Source of the DNA: Saprospiraceae bacterium
GTDB lineage: Bacteria > Bacteroidota > Bacteroidia > Chitinophagales > Saprospiraceae
Direction of reading: 5' to 3'
Assembly: GCA_026982695.1 (NCBI GenBank)
Contig: JALSGS010000034.1
Coordinates: forward strand, 186,001 to 250,000
DNA: 64,000 nucleotides
Part shown: in pieces, positions 18,850-26,743 of the stretch
Layout: the number at the start of each line of letters is the position of its first letter
How positions within the stretch are numbered: position 1 is the first letter of the stretch
The notes under the pieces: model-generated
Database searches by the model: none
Told to the model about the DNA's origin: nothing
What the model saw: the letters and a program-made list of their open reading frames with translations, nothing else
Position numbers and translations under genes: made by a program

Positions 18850-19043
18850 AAAATGGTTTTTTGTCGAGCAACTGTGTGGTCTTAGGCTGCCTTGACTATT
18901 GGAAATATGTAGTAGGCTCGTAAAACCCACTTGCTATTGAGCAATCTCGTTTGTCGAGCAATTCGTTTTTTCTGTTCCTTTAGGCAATAATTGTATGGGG
19001 GAAGATGTTAAGCTGTCAATAGATTATTGGTTATTAAAACCCG

Positions 19044-19265
19044 ATGTACATGAAGCATTCCTCTACACCCAATTACTTTTTACTGCAACTCTTTGAAGTG
19101 CCCTATGTGAGCGCTGAAATGCAGTTGGACTTACCCGAAATAGTGAAGACAGAAAGTGCCCGAATGCGTCAGGCACTTCAAGAGCTTCCCAAAATTCAGT
19201 TCAGCCCTTCGGAGCGCAGCGTGCGCCGTGTGCTTGCCTATGCCAAGACGAAAGAAAAGCGTTAG
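19044..19265 (+). CDS. Small conserved Bacteroidota protein
   Basis: 73 residues, no signal peptide, no membrane segment. The C-terminal stretch PSERSVRRVLAYAKTK is a short motif that recurs in small Bacteroidota proteins of unknown role; the central part is acidic and helix-prone. The ATG at 19044 opens MYMKHSSTP; the second ATG at 19050 is equally good. A hairpin at 19293-19331 follows within 30 bases, which supports a transcribed gene. The function is unknown. Confidence 0.6.
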   Translation: MYMKHSSTPNYFLLQLFEVPYVSAEMQLDLPEIVKTESARMRQALQELPKIQFSPSERSVRRVLAYAKTKEKR

Positions 19266-19292
19266 TAAAGTAAGCGGTGTCGGCAATGGGAT

Positions 19293-19331
19293 CAAGGCCC
19301 CCCTCCATATTAGTAATGTAGGGGGGCTTTG
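19293..19331 (+). terminator. Hairpin, probable terminator after the small protein
   Basis: An 11-pair stem with one G-U pair (CAAGGCCCCCC at 19293-19303 with GGGGGGCTTTG at 19321-19331) and a 17-base loop. The T-run after it is weak, so termination is likely but not certain. Confidence 0.6.
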
Positions 19332-19375
19332 TATTTTGGCGACGGTTTTGTTTGGTGTATCAATTGACCATTGAG

Positions 19376-20854
19376 ATGAAGATGTCGCTTTCCTTTAGAC
19401 AGTTCGGGATGCTTGCAGGGCCTGTTGCCTTTGCGTGCATTGCGTCGTTTTTTCGACCTGAAGGATTGTCAGGCCAAGGGGTGGCAGTGTTGGCTACCAC
19501 TTTGTGGGTAGCTATCTGGTGGATTACGGAAGCTGTGCCGCTGGCAGTCACCTCATTGTTGCCCATTGTACTGTTTCCCCTCACGGGGGGGCTTGAGCTG
19601 AGTGCTACTACACAAGCTTATGGGCATCGGATTGTGTTTTTGTTTATGGGGGGCTTTGTGTTGTCGATAGCTATGGAACGTTGGGGGCTGCACCGGCGCA
19701 TAGCATTGCACATCATCTATCGGATGGGGACCAGCATGAGCGGGATCGTTTGGGGGTTCATGATGGCTACGGGGTTTTTGTCGATGTGGATTTCAAACTC
19801 TGCTACTGCAGTGATGATGATGCCGATTGCTACAGCTATTATCCATCAACTCTCTGATGACCCTGCTACACCTGAAAATGAGCAACGCCTGTTTGGCAAA
19901 GCGCTGATGTTGGCTGTAGCTTATAGTGCTTCGATTGGTGGGATGGCTACCTTGATTGGCACCCCCCCAAATTTGGTGTTGGCTGGTGTGGTGGAAGAAT
20001 TATATGGATATGAGCTTACGTTTAATGAGTGGTTGGCCGTGGGGCTGCCCTTGTCGATTTTGCTCATGGTGGCATGTTGGTGGTATCTAACGCGGATAGC
20101 TTTTCCCATGCAGGGCCAATATTTGCGCTCTGGCAAAGAGGAGGTGGGAAGGCAGTTGCGCATGCTGGGCAGGCTGACGGTTGAAGAAAAAGGCGTACTA
20201 ATTGTGTTTCTGCTGACAGCCTTCGCATGGATCACCCGTTCACTTGTACTCAAGAAGATACTGCCTGCTATTGATGACACCATTATAGCCATTGCCTCGG
20301 CAGTGTGTTTGTTCCTTTTACCGGCTCCAAATGCAGCAGATAAGCGTCTGCTCAACTGGGAATCTGCTGTGCGCCTCCCTTGGGGCGTGTTGCTTTTGTT
20401 TGGCGGTGGCTTGGCCATAGCTGCTGGTTTTAGTGAAAGTGGCTTGGCGCAGTGGATAGGTGCACAATTTGTCGCATTGCAACACATTCCCTATCTATGG
20501 TTGCTGCTGGTAATTGTACTCTCTGTTAACTTCCTTACGGAAATCACTTCTAATGTGGCCACTACATCAATTATGTTGCCTGTTTTGGCACCGTTGGCAG
20601 CCACGGTAGGCGTGCATCCTTTGGGGCTTATGGTGGGGGCCACAATAGCTGCTTCTTGTGCGTTTATGTTGCCAGTAGCTACACCACCCAATGCAGTAGT
20701 TTTTGGCACTGGCTATTTGACTATTGCAGACATGGCGCAAGTAGGTGTACGCATGAACTTGTTGTCTGCTCTAATTGCTACGCTTCTTGTTGGTCTATTA
20801 TTGGGATGGGTGTGGTCAATCGATTTACAGCATTTTCCACCTAATTGGCGGTAA
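19376..20854 (+). CDS. SLC13/DASS family sodium-coupled anion symporter
   Basis: About 492 residues with some 11-13 hydrophobic segments. The DASS signature is clear: WITEAVPLAVTSLLPIVLFPL, the first hairpin motif SMWISNSATAVMMMPIATAI, and the second SNVATTSIMLPVLAPLAA and TPPNAVVFGTGYL, the substrate-binding pair SNT-like and TPPN. It imports dicarboxylates or a related anion, or possibly sulfate, with sodium. The ATG at 19376 (MKMSLSFRQFG) is preferred over the GTG at 19352. A separate start follows the hairpin, and a long AT-rich intergenic region with the recA promoter follows it. The substrate cannot be told from the sequence. Confidence 0.93.
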   Translation: MKMSLSFRQFGMLAGPVAFACIASFFRPEGLSGQGVAVLATTLWVAIWWITEAVPLAVTSLLPIVLFPLTGGLELSATTQAYGHRIVFLFMGGFVLSIAMERWGLHRRIALHIIYRMGTSMSGIVWGFMMATGFLSMWISNSATAVMMMPIATAIIHQLSDDPATPENEQRLFGKALMLAVAYSASIGGMATLIGTPPNLVLAGVVEELYGYELTFNEWLAVGLPLSILLMVACWWYLTRIAFPMQGQYLRSGKEEVGRQLRMLGRLTVEEKGVLIVFLLTAFAWITRSLVLKKILPAIDDTIIAIASAVCLFLLPAPNAADKRLLNWESAVRLPWGVLLLFGGGLAIAAGFSESGLAQWIGAQFVALQHIPYLWLLLVIVLSVNFLTEITSNVATTSIMLPVLAPLAATVGVHPLGLMVGATIAASCAFMLPVATPPNAVVFGTGYLTIADMAQVGVRMNLLSALIATLLVGLLLGWVWSIDLQHFPPNWR

Positions 20855-20915
20855 TGAGGTGTTGGATCTTTGGCTATAAGCGGTTAACTTAGGAAGGTGA
20901 AATATAAAACATATA

Positions 20916-20968
20916 AAACTTTTTGTTTTTTATCGTGTTTGTTTTGGTTTTTTTAAAACAAAAAGTTT
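20916..20968 (+). repeat. Inverted repeat in the recA upstream region
   Basis: A perfect 14-base inverted repeat: AAACTTTTTGTTTT at 20916-20929 and AAAACAAAAAGTTT at 20955-20968, with 25 bases between. The right arm touches the first base of the recA -7 element at 20968, and the loop holds its -33 element. It could be an operator or a stem. Confidence 0.6.
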
Positions 20969-20975
20969 ATATTTG
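20943..20975 (+). promoter_or_regulatory. recA: Promoter for recA
   Basis: TATATTTG at 20968-20975 fits TAnnTTTG and TTTG at 20943-20946 lies 21 bases upstream. The -7 element ends 75 bases before the recA start. It lies inside the dyad at 20916-20968. Confidence 0.65.
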
Positions 20976-21050
20976 CGCTGTGTTTTAAATTATTGGCATG
21001 CAGAATAAACGAGAAAGTGGTTTTGCTTGCTACATGTAAAAAACAAATTC

Positions 21051-22130
21051 ATGTCGAGTAAAGAAAAAGAAGCAAAGCTAAAAGCGCTCCAACTTGCAGT
21101 AGATCGCATTGAAAAAGCATATGGCAAAGGGGCCATCATGCGGTTGGGCGATAAGCAAGTTGCAGAGGTTGAGACCATACCCACTGGTTCGTTGAGTTTA
21201 GATGTAGCACTGGGGGTTAATGGTTTTCCACGTGGGCGTGTGGTGGAGATTTTTGGCCCTGAGTCTTCAGGTAAAACGACCTTGGCGATTCACGCTATTG
21301 CGGAATGCCAGAAGCAAGGTGGTATAGCTGCTTTTATCGATGCAGAGCACGCTTTTGACCGCAATTATGCCGAGGCTTTGGGTGTGGATATTGAGAATCT
21401 CCTCATTTCTCAACCCGACAATGGTGAGCAGGCTTTAGAGATTGCAGAAAATCTCATTCGCTCGGGCGCTATTGACATTATTGTCATTGATTCGGTAGCT
21501 GCCTTGGTACCGCGTAGCGAGATTGAAGGCGAGATGGGTGATTCGAAGATGGGCCTACAGGCACGGCTCATGTCGCAAGCGATGCGCAAGCTCACGGCAG
21601 CTATTGGTCGCACAGGTTGCTGCTGTATTTTTATCAACCAATTGCGTGAAAAGATCGGTGTGTTATTTGGCAACCCGGAAACTACCACTGGGGGTAATGC
21701 GCTAAAGTTTTATGCTTCTATGCGGTTGGATATTCGCCGCTCTGGCGCTGCTATCAAAGACAAGGAAGGCAATGTCATAGGCAACCGAGTGAAAGTCAAG
21801 GTGGTCAAAAACAAGTTGGCACCTCCTTTCCGTGTAGCTGAATTTGATATTATGTATGGGGAGGGAATCTCTAAAGTAGGTGAGATTTTGGATCTGGGTG
21901 TCGATCACGATATCATCCAGAAAAGTGGTTCGTGGTATAGCTATGAAGGGGCGAAAATCGCACAGGGGCGCGAGTCGGCTAAGGAGTTTTTAGAGGATAA
22001 TCCCGAGCTTGCCCATGAGATAGAGTTGAAAATCAAGGCGAAAATCTTGGGAAAAGAACTACTTCCTCAAGAAAGCAAAGACAAAGAGCCCCAAGCAGCC
22101 ACGACTCCCAAAAGCCAAAAGCCCCAATAA
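21051..22130 (+). CDS. recA: Recombinase RecA
   Basis: 359 residues. RecA catalyses ATP-dependent strand exchange in homologous recombination and, with single-stranded DNA, triggers LexA cleavage in species that have LexA. Walker A is in [16 protein letters not shown], the catalytic Glu region follows in FIDAEHAFD, and Walker B in [14 protein letters not shown]. The L1 and L2 DNA loops are present ([45 protein letters not shown]). The start at 21051 ([17 protein letters not shown]) is the family opening; an earlier in-frame start at 21027 lacks conservation. The C-terminal tail is acidic then rich in Pro and Lys. It has its own promoter and dyad upstream. Confidence 0.98.
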   Translation: MSSKEKEAKLKALQLAVDRIEKAYGKGAIMRLGDKQVAEVETIPTGSLSLDVALGVNGFPRGRVVEIFGPESSGKTTLAIHAIAECQKQGGIAAFIDAEHAFDRNYAEALGVDIENLLISQPDNGEQALEIAENLIRSGAIDIIVIDSVAALVPRSEIEGEMGDSKMGLQARLMSQAMRKLTAAIGRTGCCCIFINQLREKIGVLFGNPETTTGGNALKFYASMRLDIRRSGAAIKDKEGNVIGNRVKVKVVKNKLAPPFRVAEFDIMYGEGISKVGEILDLGVDHDIIQKSGSWYSYEGAKIAQGRESAKEFLEDNPELAHEIELKIKAKILGKELLPQESKDKEPQAATTPKSQKPQ

Positions 22131-22182
22131 GGGCAATATGATATAGTGCGAGTGCGCCTTACTACGGATGAGTAAGTGTTGT

Positions 22183-22818
22183 TTATCCTTGTACATACAC
22201 CAAATACTTGCTTTGAAACCAAGGCTCTTCGACATATTCGGATAGGGGAAAAGAGGTGGCATAGCAGCCCCGGGGCAATGCTTTGATTTCTTTTTCTACT
22301 GCTCCCCCTTTAAGAGCAAGTAGCCCATTAGGTAAAGCGTGCTGCATTTGCTTTTTGAGCAAAGGGCGGCTCCATGTGAGCAATTTGTCAAGTGTGGCTA
22401 CAGCTCGTGTGACGATAAAGTCGAATTTTTCCCCCTTGAGGTGTTCTGCTCTGCAGTGCAATACCCTGACGTTGGGAAGTACTAAGGATTTAGCTATTTC
22501 CTTCACTACTTTGATTTTTTTCCCTGTACCATCTATGAGTAGGAATTCACTCTGTGGAAAGAGGATGGCCAAGGGAATGCCGGGGAAGCCTCCACCTGTG
22601 CCTAAATCGAGGATATGTGCTTGGGGAGCAAAGGCTACTTCAAGGCCAATACACATCGAATGCAATATGTGGTGCAAGTACAAGTTGTCGATATCCTTAC
22701 GCGAGATGACATTGATTTGGGCATTCCAATAGCGATATAGCTCATCAAGGGCCTCTATTTGCTGGCGCTGAACAGGTGATAGGTGCGGGAAATATTTCCA
22801 AATGATTTCGGGTCCCAT
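22183..22818 (-). CDS. rsmG: 16S rRNA (guanine(527)-N7)-methyltransferase RsmG
   Basis: 211 residues. It methylates N7 of G527 in 16S rRNA using S-adenosylmethionine. The SAM-binding motif is in AHILDLGTGGGFPGIPLAILFP, followed by LIDGTGKKIKVVKEI, CRAEHLKGEKFDFIVTRAVA and the CMA-type central strand. The ATG at 22818 is the family start (MGPEIIWKYFP); the track of open frame upstream overlaps the neighbouring gene. It begins two bases after the flippase-like gene ends, so the two are cotranscribed in that order. It ends 52 bases from recA's stop, tail to tail with it. Confidence 0.95.
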   Translation of the reverse strand: MGPEIIWKYFPHLSPVQRQQIEALDELYRYWNAQINVISRKDIDNLYLHHILHSMCIGLEVAFAPQAHILDLGTGGGFPGIPLAILFPQSEFLLIDGTGKKIKVVKEIAKSLVLPNVRVLHCRAEHLKGEKFDFIVTRAVATLDKLLTWSRPLLKKQMQHALPNGLLALKGGAVEKEIKALPRGCYATSFPLSEYVEEPWFQSKYLVYVQG

Positions 22819-22820
22819 AG

Positions 22821-23951
22821 TTAATGGATTTTGATGGCATCTTTTTGTTTGCGCCGTTGGCGGCGTTCTATGAGGATGCGTTGTAGCCAGTTGGGGACAA
22901 TGAATGCTCCTGCGATCAGATAAGAGTAGTAGGTCAGCAAACGCCAAAGCGTAGAGATAATGGTAGCTTTGGTGCTTGTGCGGATGTAGTCGGTAAGAAA
23001 GCCACCAAACAGCACTTCGACAAAACCTGCACCGCCTGGTGTGGGGCTGAAGGCGATAATGACAAACATGGTTTCCAGGCGGGCGTATAGCTCAAATTGT
23101 GCCCAAAAAGTGCGGGGTATTTCAGGCACGAAGGCAATAATGAGGCAATTGAGCAGGAGAAAGCGGAATGACCAGGCAACAATGGTGCTTAGTAATGCAC
23201 TGAGGTGAAGTGTAGGTGGCTGTAGTCGCAATTCATTGGAGGCCAGTATTAAGTCATTGCCTAATTCTACGGCTTTTGCGCGAAAGCGCCGAAAAAAAGG
23301 GAAATGGGTAATGCTCACTAATAGGCGTTTCATCTGGTATGGGCTGACAAACAGGCCATAGAAGAATGCAGCCCCATAGGTGGCCATGAGTACATAAGCG
23401 AATATGAAATAATATCCCCAAGCGTCTATTTGTGTCAAGGAGTGCAACTGGGGGCGGATCATGTGTGTGCCAAACAACAAAAATAGGATGGGAAGTGTGC
23501 TGACAAAGAAAAAGGTGTCGAGTACTATTGTGTACAACACAATGGTAGCTGTACGGGCAAGAGGCAAGCGTTCTTGCGCTAATACAAAAAAAGCTACTGC
23601 AGATCCTCCTAAACTGGTGGGCGATACGGCGGAACTGAACTCCCAAATGAAGATCAGTTCGATGCATTTGCGCCAGGAAAAAGCCCCTTGAGAGAGGATG
23701 CGAAGCCTGGTAGCATAGGCTAAATGTCGCAAGATTAATAGGCAAATGGCAATGGCAATCCAGAAAATTACATGCCCGGACCAGCTGATTTGGTGAAACT
23801 CTTGCGGGTCAAAGCGCCGCCAAAACAACCAACCGACAACACTAAGCCCAATAAGCAGTGGCAAGATGATACGTCGACCCCTAATGGATCGGAGCACTTC
23901 TTGATGCGTTTCGGAGAATTGCCGCTCTATTTTTTTTGAATCTTTGCTCAT
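22821..23951 (-). CDS. Flippase-like domain (LPG synthase transmembrane region) membrane protein
   Basis: 376 residues with about eight hydrophobic segments, beginning MSKDSKKIERQ. The family is the one that contains YbhN and the transmembrane part of lysylphosphatidylglycerol synthase. The recognisable segments are FSSAVSPTSLGGSAVAFFVLAQE in the early helices and the short SPTPGGAGFVEVLFGGFL loop late in the protein. It lacks the aminoacyl transferase half, so it is probably a lipid transport-related membrane protein rather than the whole synthase. The ATG at 23951 is used; the codon before it is also ATG. It is the first gene of a pair with rsmG. A -7-like TATCTTTG on the minus strand lies at 23988-23981. 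Confidence 0.85.
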   Translation of the reverse strand: MSKDSKKIERQFSETHQEVLRSIRGRRIILPLLIGLSVVGWLFWRRFDPQEFHQISWSGHVIFWIAIAICLLILRHLAYATRLRILSQGAFSWRKCIELIFIWEFSSAVSPTSLGGSAVAFFVLAQERLPLARTATIVLYTIVLDTFFFVSTLPILFLLFGTHMIRPQLHSLTQIDAWGYYFIFAYVLMATYGAAFFYGLFVSPYQMKRLLVSITHFPFFRRFRAKAVELGNDLILASNELRLQPPTLHLSALLSTIVAWSFRFLLLNCLIIAFVPEIPRTFWAQFELYARLETMFVIIAFSPTPGGAGFVEVLFGGFLTDYIRTSTKATIISTLWRLLTYYSYLIAGAFIVPNWLQRILIERRQRRKQKDAIKIH

Positions 23952-23980
23952 CATCGGCCAGTGCGCACCAGTTTAGTCGG

Positions 23981-23988
23981 CAAAGATA
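23981..23988 (-). promoter_or_regulatory. Candidate -7 element for the flippase-like gene and rsmG
   Basis: Minus-strand TATCTTTG matches TAnnTTTG and ends 29 bases before the start codon. No TTTG is found at the usual distance upstream. Confidence 0.4.
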
Positions 23989-23989
23989 T

Positions 23990-24263
23990 ACTCAAAAAAG
24001 AGGAAGAGTATGTAATGGCGAATGGCAGATGTACTGGGGTGTACGTGCTATAGACAGAAAGGGGGAACTATGCTCCCCCTCATTGTGCAATTCGACTTGT
24101 TGAATAGCTTGTGCGTATATATTCAGGTAGGCAGAGTCCCGTGATGTGACGTAGGTGTTGGATTGTTCTCTATAGGGCATTGCTCCAAGATTATGCAGAA
24201 TTGGGCAACCCTTTTATGAGGATTGTCAATGGACGGATTGATTTTTGTCAAATATGGTGTAAC
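23990..24263. other. Intergenic region between divergent genes, with a hairpin
   Basis: About 310 bases separate the two divergent starts at 23951 and 24264. No protein-coding open frame of credible composition is seen. A hairpin GGGGGA-ACTATGC-TCCCCC lies at 24061-24079, and a second short stem with loop CTTG follows at about 24091-24106 (ATTCGA paired with TTGAAT). A small RNA or a structured leader is possible but unproven. Confidence 0.35.
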
Positions 24264-25382
24264 ATGGATGAACTGAGCCACTTGCAGCGATGGCGATTAA
24301 TTTTGGGTAGTGATGCAGATGAGTCAGGATCGGCACACCTAAGTGGAGAAATGCTCCTAATGGATGAGCTTTTGGAGCAACTCTATGGAACGCCCCACAC
24401 ACGAGACGGTGGGCTAGGTGCTTCTGTGCCTCAGCTGCGCAGATGGTTGTCGGACATACATAAGTGTTTCCCTCGGCGCGTCGTGCATGTACTGCAACAA
24501 GAAGCGGTGAAGCGTTTTGGGGTCGAAGCTTTACTGAGTGAGCCAGAACTGATCGATTCGCTTGTGCCTGACGTGCAGTTGGCTGCTACTCTGCTTTCGC
24601 TTAAAGATGCTTTGTCAGATGAGGCATTAGAGAGGGCACGATGTGTGGTGGCGCGTTTGGCTAGATCATTGCGTGAGCGTTTGGAGTTTCCGCTTGTACA
24701 AGCACTTATCCGTGCCCGGCGTTCACATGAGCGTACTCATCGTCCTCAGCCATGGGATATTGATATGGATCAGACGATTCGGCGCAACCTTAAGCACTAT
24801 CAGCCTCAGTTGCGTGCTATTATCCCACAAATTATTGTAGGGGAACGTAGGAAAGGCCAAGCACTTTCTCACTTGGTGTTATTGATCGATCAAAGTGGTT
24901 CGATGGCTACTTCTTTGATATATGCGGCTGTGCTAGGTAGTGTGATGGCTCAAATACGTAGTCTGCGCACGCATTTTGTCGTATTTGACACGCAGGTAGT
25001 AGATCTGACTGATAAGCTGAGTGATCCGGTAGCGCTTCTTTTCAGCACTCAGCTAGGTGGTGGTACAGACATTGGGCAGGCGCTGGTGTACGCGCGTAAG
25101 TTGGTAGTGCAGCCTCGTGAGACGATTGTGGTGCTCTTATCGGATTTGTATGAGGGGGGGCGTGCCACTCGACTGTTGCGCGAAGCGAGCCAGCTGGTGC
25201 ATGCTGGTGTACGCTTGATTAGCTTGTTAGCATTGAGCGATGAAGGGCGCCCTGCCTATGACCGCAATATGGCCAGACAGTTAGCTCAATTGGGTATCCC
25301 TGCTTTTGCTACTACTCCTGAAGTTTTTCCCGAGCTGATGGCAGCAGCCATCAAAGGGCGGGATTTAAAGGCGTTTATGTAG
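24264..25382 (+). CDS. VWA domain protein of the MoxR-associated type
   Basis: 372 residues. The N-terminal part ([38 protein letters not shown], then [17 protein letters not shown]) and the C-terminal VWA domain match a family encoded beside MoxR AAA+ ATPases, DUF5682 and SWIM proteins in many bacteria. The metal-ion-dependent adhesion site DQSGS starts the VWA domain at about residue 216, with the second site residue in [11 protein letters not shown] and the last acidic strand in LLSDLYEGG. None of the usual partners is in this window. Start at 24264 ([12 protein letters not shown]) is the family start; the frame extends upstream without conservation. It ends overlapping rfbA tail to tail by 8 bases. 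Confidence 0.85.
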   Translation: MDELSHLQRWRLILGSDADESGSAHLSGEMLLMDELLEQLYGTPHTRDGGLGASVPQLRRWLSDIHKCFPRRVVHVLQQEAVKRFGVEALLSEPELIDSLVPDVQLAATLLSLKDALSDEALERARCVVARLARSLRERLEFPLVQALIRARRSHERTHRPQPWDIDMDQTIRRNLKHYQPQLRAIIPQIIVGERRKGQALSHLVLLIDQSGSMATSLIYAAVLGSVMAQIRSLRTHFVVFDTQVVDLTDKLSDPVALLFSTQLGGGTDIGQALVYARKLVVQPRETIVVLLSDLYEGGRATRLLREASQLVHAGVRLISLLALSDEGRPAYDRNMARQLAQLGIPAFATTPEVFPELMAAAIKGRDLKAFM

Positions 25383-26265
25383 GCTGTGTGGGCAAGCTGT
25401 GCTGTTGCTGGAGGAGTTGTAAGAGGTATTTGCCGTAGCCACTTTTTATATACTTGTGTGCCAGGCGCTCGAGTTGTTCGTCGTCTATAAATCCCTTTTT
25501 CCAAGCCACTTCTTCAATACATCCGATTTTGAGGCCTTGTCGGTCTTCAATAACTTCGATAAACTGCCCTGCTTGCATGAGCGATTTGTGGGTACCTGTG
25601 TCGAGCCAGGCGATACCGCGCCCCATGACCTTCACTTTGAGCTTGCCGGCAGCTAAATATGTTTTGTTGACATCGGTAATTTCGTATTCTCCCCGTGCAC
25701 TGGGTTTGAGGTTTTTTGCGATCTCTACTACATGGTTGTCGTAAAAGTAGAGTCCAGGTACGGCATAGTTAGATTTGGGCTGCTGAGGTTTTTCTTCAAT
25801 GGATATGGCATTGAAATGCTCATCGAACTCTACTACGCCGTATCGTTCGGGGTCGGCTACCCAATAGGCAAAGACGACGCCACCATCTGGGTTTACACTT
25901 TGTGCCAAAAGTTGGTCTAATCCATTGCCATGGAAGATGTTGTCGCCTAAGATGAGTGCTACGGGGTCGTTGCCAATAAATGGGGCACCCAGTACGAAGG
26001 CTTGGGCCAGTCCATTGGGTTCGTATTGTGGTGTGTAGCTGAAGGAGCAGCCTAGTTCGCTACCGTCGCGCAGTAGCTTTTGAAAATTAGGTAAGTCGTG
26101 TGGAGTAGAAATGATGAGAATATCGCGTATACCAGCTTCCATCAAGGTGGACAGGGGATAGTAGATCATTGGCTTGTCGTATACGGGCATGAGTTGTTTA
26201 CTTACTGCCAAGGTAAGGGGGTAGAGCCGTGTCCCTAGTCCACCTGCCAGAATAATGCCTTTCAT
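25375..26265 (-). CDS. rfbA: Glucose-1-phosphate thymidylyltransferase
   Basis: 296 residues. It makes dTDP-glucose from glucose 1-phosphate and dTTP, the first step to dTDP-rhamnose. The nucleotidyltransferase signature is at the start ([23 protein letters not shown], then [13 protein letters not shown]), with the catalytic-site [12 protein letters not shown] and [12 protein letters not shown] segments in order. No rfbB, rfbC or rfbD is in the window, so the rest of the pathway is elsewhere. It begins with the ATG at 26265. It overlaps the VWA gene by 8 bases, tail to tail. Confidence 0.95.
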   Translation of the reverse strand: MKGIILAGGLGTRLYPLTLAVSKQLMPVYDKPMIYYPLSTLMEAGIRDILIISTPHDLPNFQKLLRDGSELGCSFSYTPQYEPNGLAQAFVLGAPFIGNDPVALILGDNIFHGNGLDQLLAQSVNPDGGVVFAYWVADPERYGVVEFDEHFNAISIEEKPQQPKSNYAVPGLYFYDNHVVEIAKNLKPSARGEYEITDVNKTYLAAGKLKVKVMGRGIAWLDTGTHKSLMQAGQFIEVIEDRQGLKIGCIEEVAWKKGFIDDEQLERLAHKYIKSGYGKYLLQLLQQQHSLPTQPT

Positions 26266-26303
26266 GAATGTGGTGGTTTTTCAGTAATAAGGGTAAAGCG
26301 TGT

Positions 26304-26335
26304 AGCGGGGTAAAAATAAGTGTTCTTACCCCGCT
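26304..26335 (-). terminator. Hairpin between the kinase/Hpt unit and rfbA
   Basis: A perfect 10-base-pair stem (AGCGGGGTAA at 26304-26313, TTACCCCGCT at 26326-26335) with a 12-base loop, located 46 bases after the Hpt stop. There is no T-run, so it may be an operator or a weak terminator. Confidence 0.5.
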
Positions 26336-26380
26336 GACAGGAATAAAAAGAGCAATGTGAAAAATCGTTTGGGTATAAGT

Positions 26381-26743
26381 TCATCCCATTTGTTGGAGTG
26401 CTTGACGTAGGGCTTCCAACACGCGTGGTGTTAGTGAAGCAATTTGTGATACCAATTTTGGGAGTTGCTCCAGGTTTTGGTGTCTTTTAGCGTTTTGCTC
26501 TACTTGTTTGTTCCATTCGGTGAGTTGTTCATTACCGACGAAGGCCAGAGTGGACTTCATCTTGTGGCTAATTTCACCGAGAGCCTCCCAGTCCTTGTTT
26601 TGAGCATGCTGTTGCTGAAGTGCTAGCTCTTGGGGCAATTCTTGTAGCACCATTTGTAGCAGTGTTTTTTTCATCTCTGTGTCGCCCCCCGACATGAGCT
26701 CGACGTAATCGAGATTGATGAGTTTGTGTTGGGTGTCATTCAT
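26381..26743 (-). CDS. Hpt domain phosphotransfer protein
   Basis: 120 residues. The four-helix Hpt motif is ISHKMKSTLAFVG, with the phospho-accepting histidine in it. It probably receives a phosphate from the receiver domain of the hybrid kinase just upstream. Its ATG overlaps the kinase's TGA (ATGA at 26740-26743), so the two are translationally coupled. A cytosolic protein; the downstream receiver or output domain is not visible in the window. Confidence 0.88.
   Translation of the reverse strand: MNDTQHKLINLDYVELMSGGDTEMKKTLLQMVLQELPQELALQQQHAQNKDWEALGEISHKMKSTLAFVGNEQLTEWNKQVEQNAKRHQNLEQLPKLVSQIASLTPRVLEALRQALQQMG

Noticed and set aside
23992-24180. 62-residue minus-strand open frame in the VWA/flippase gap
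   Set aside because: No conserved features; its composition is like random sequence, and it lies over the hairpin.
26304-26335. CRISPR or attachment site
   Set aside because: Single 10-base inverted repeat only; no repeated spacer units anywhere in the window.
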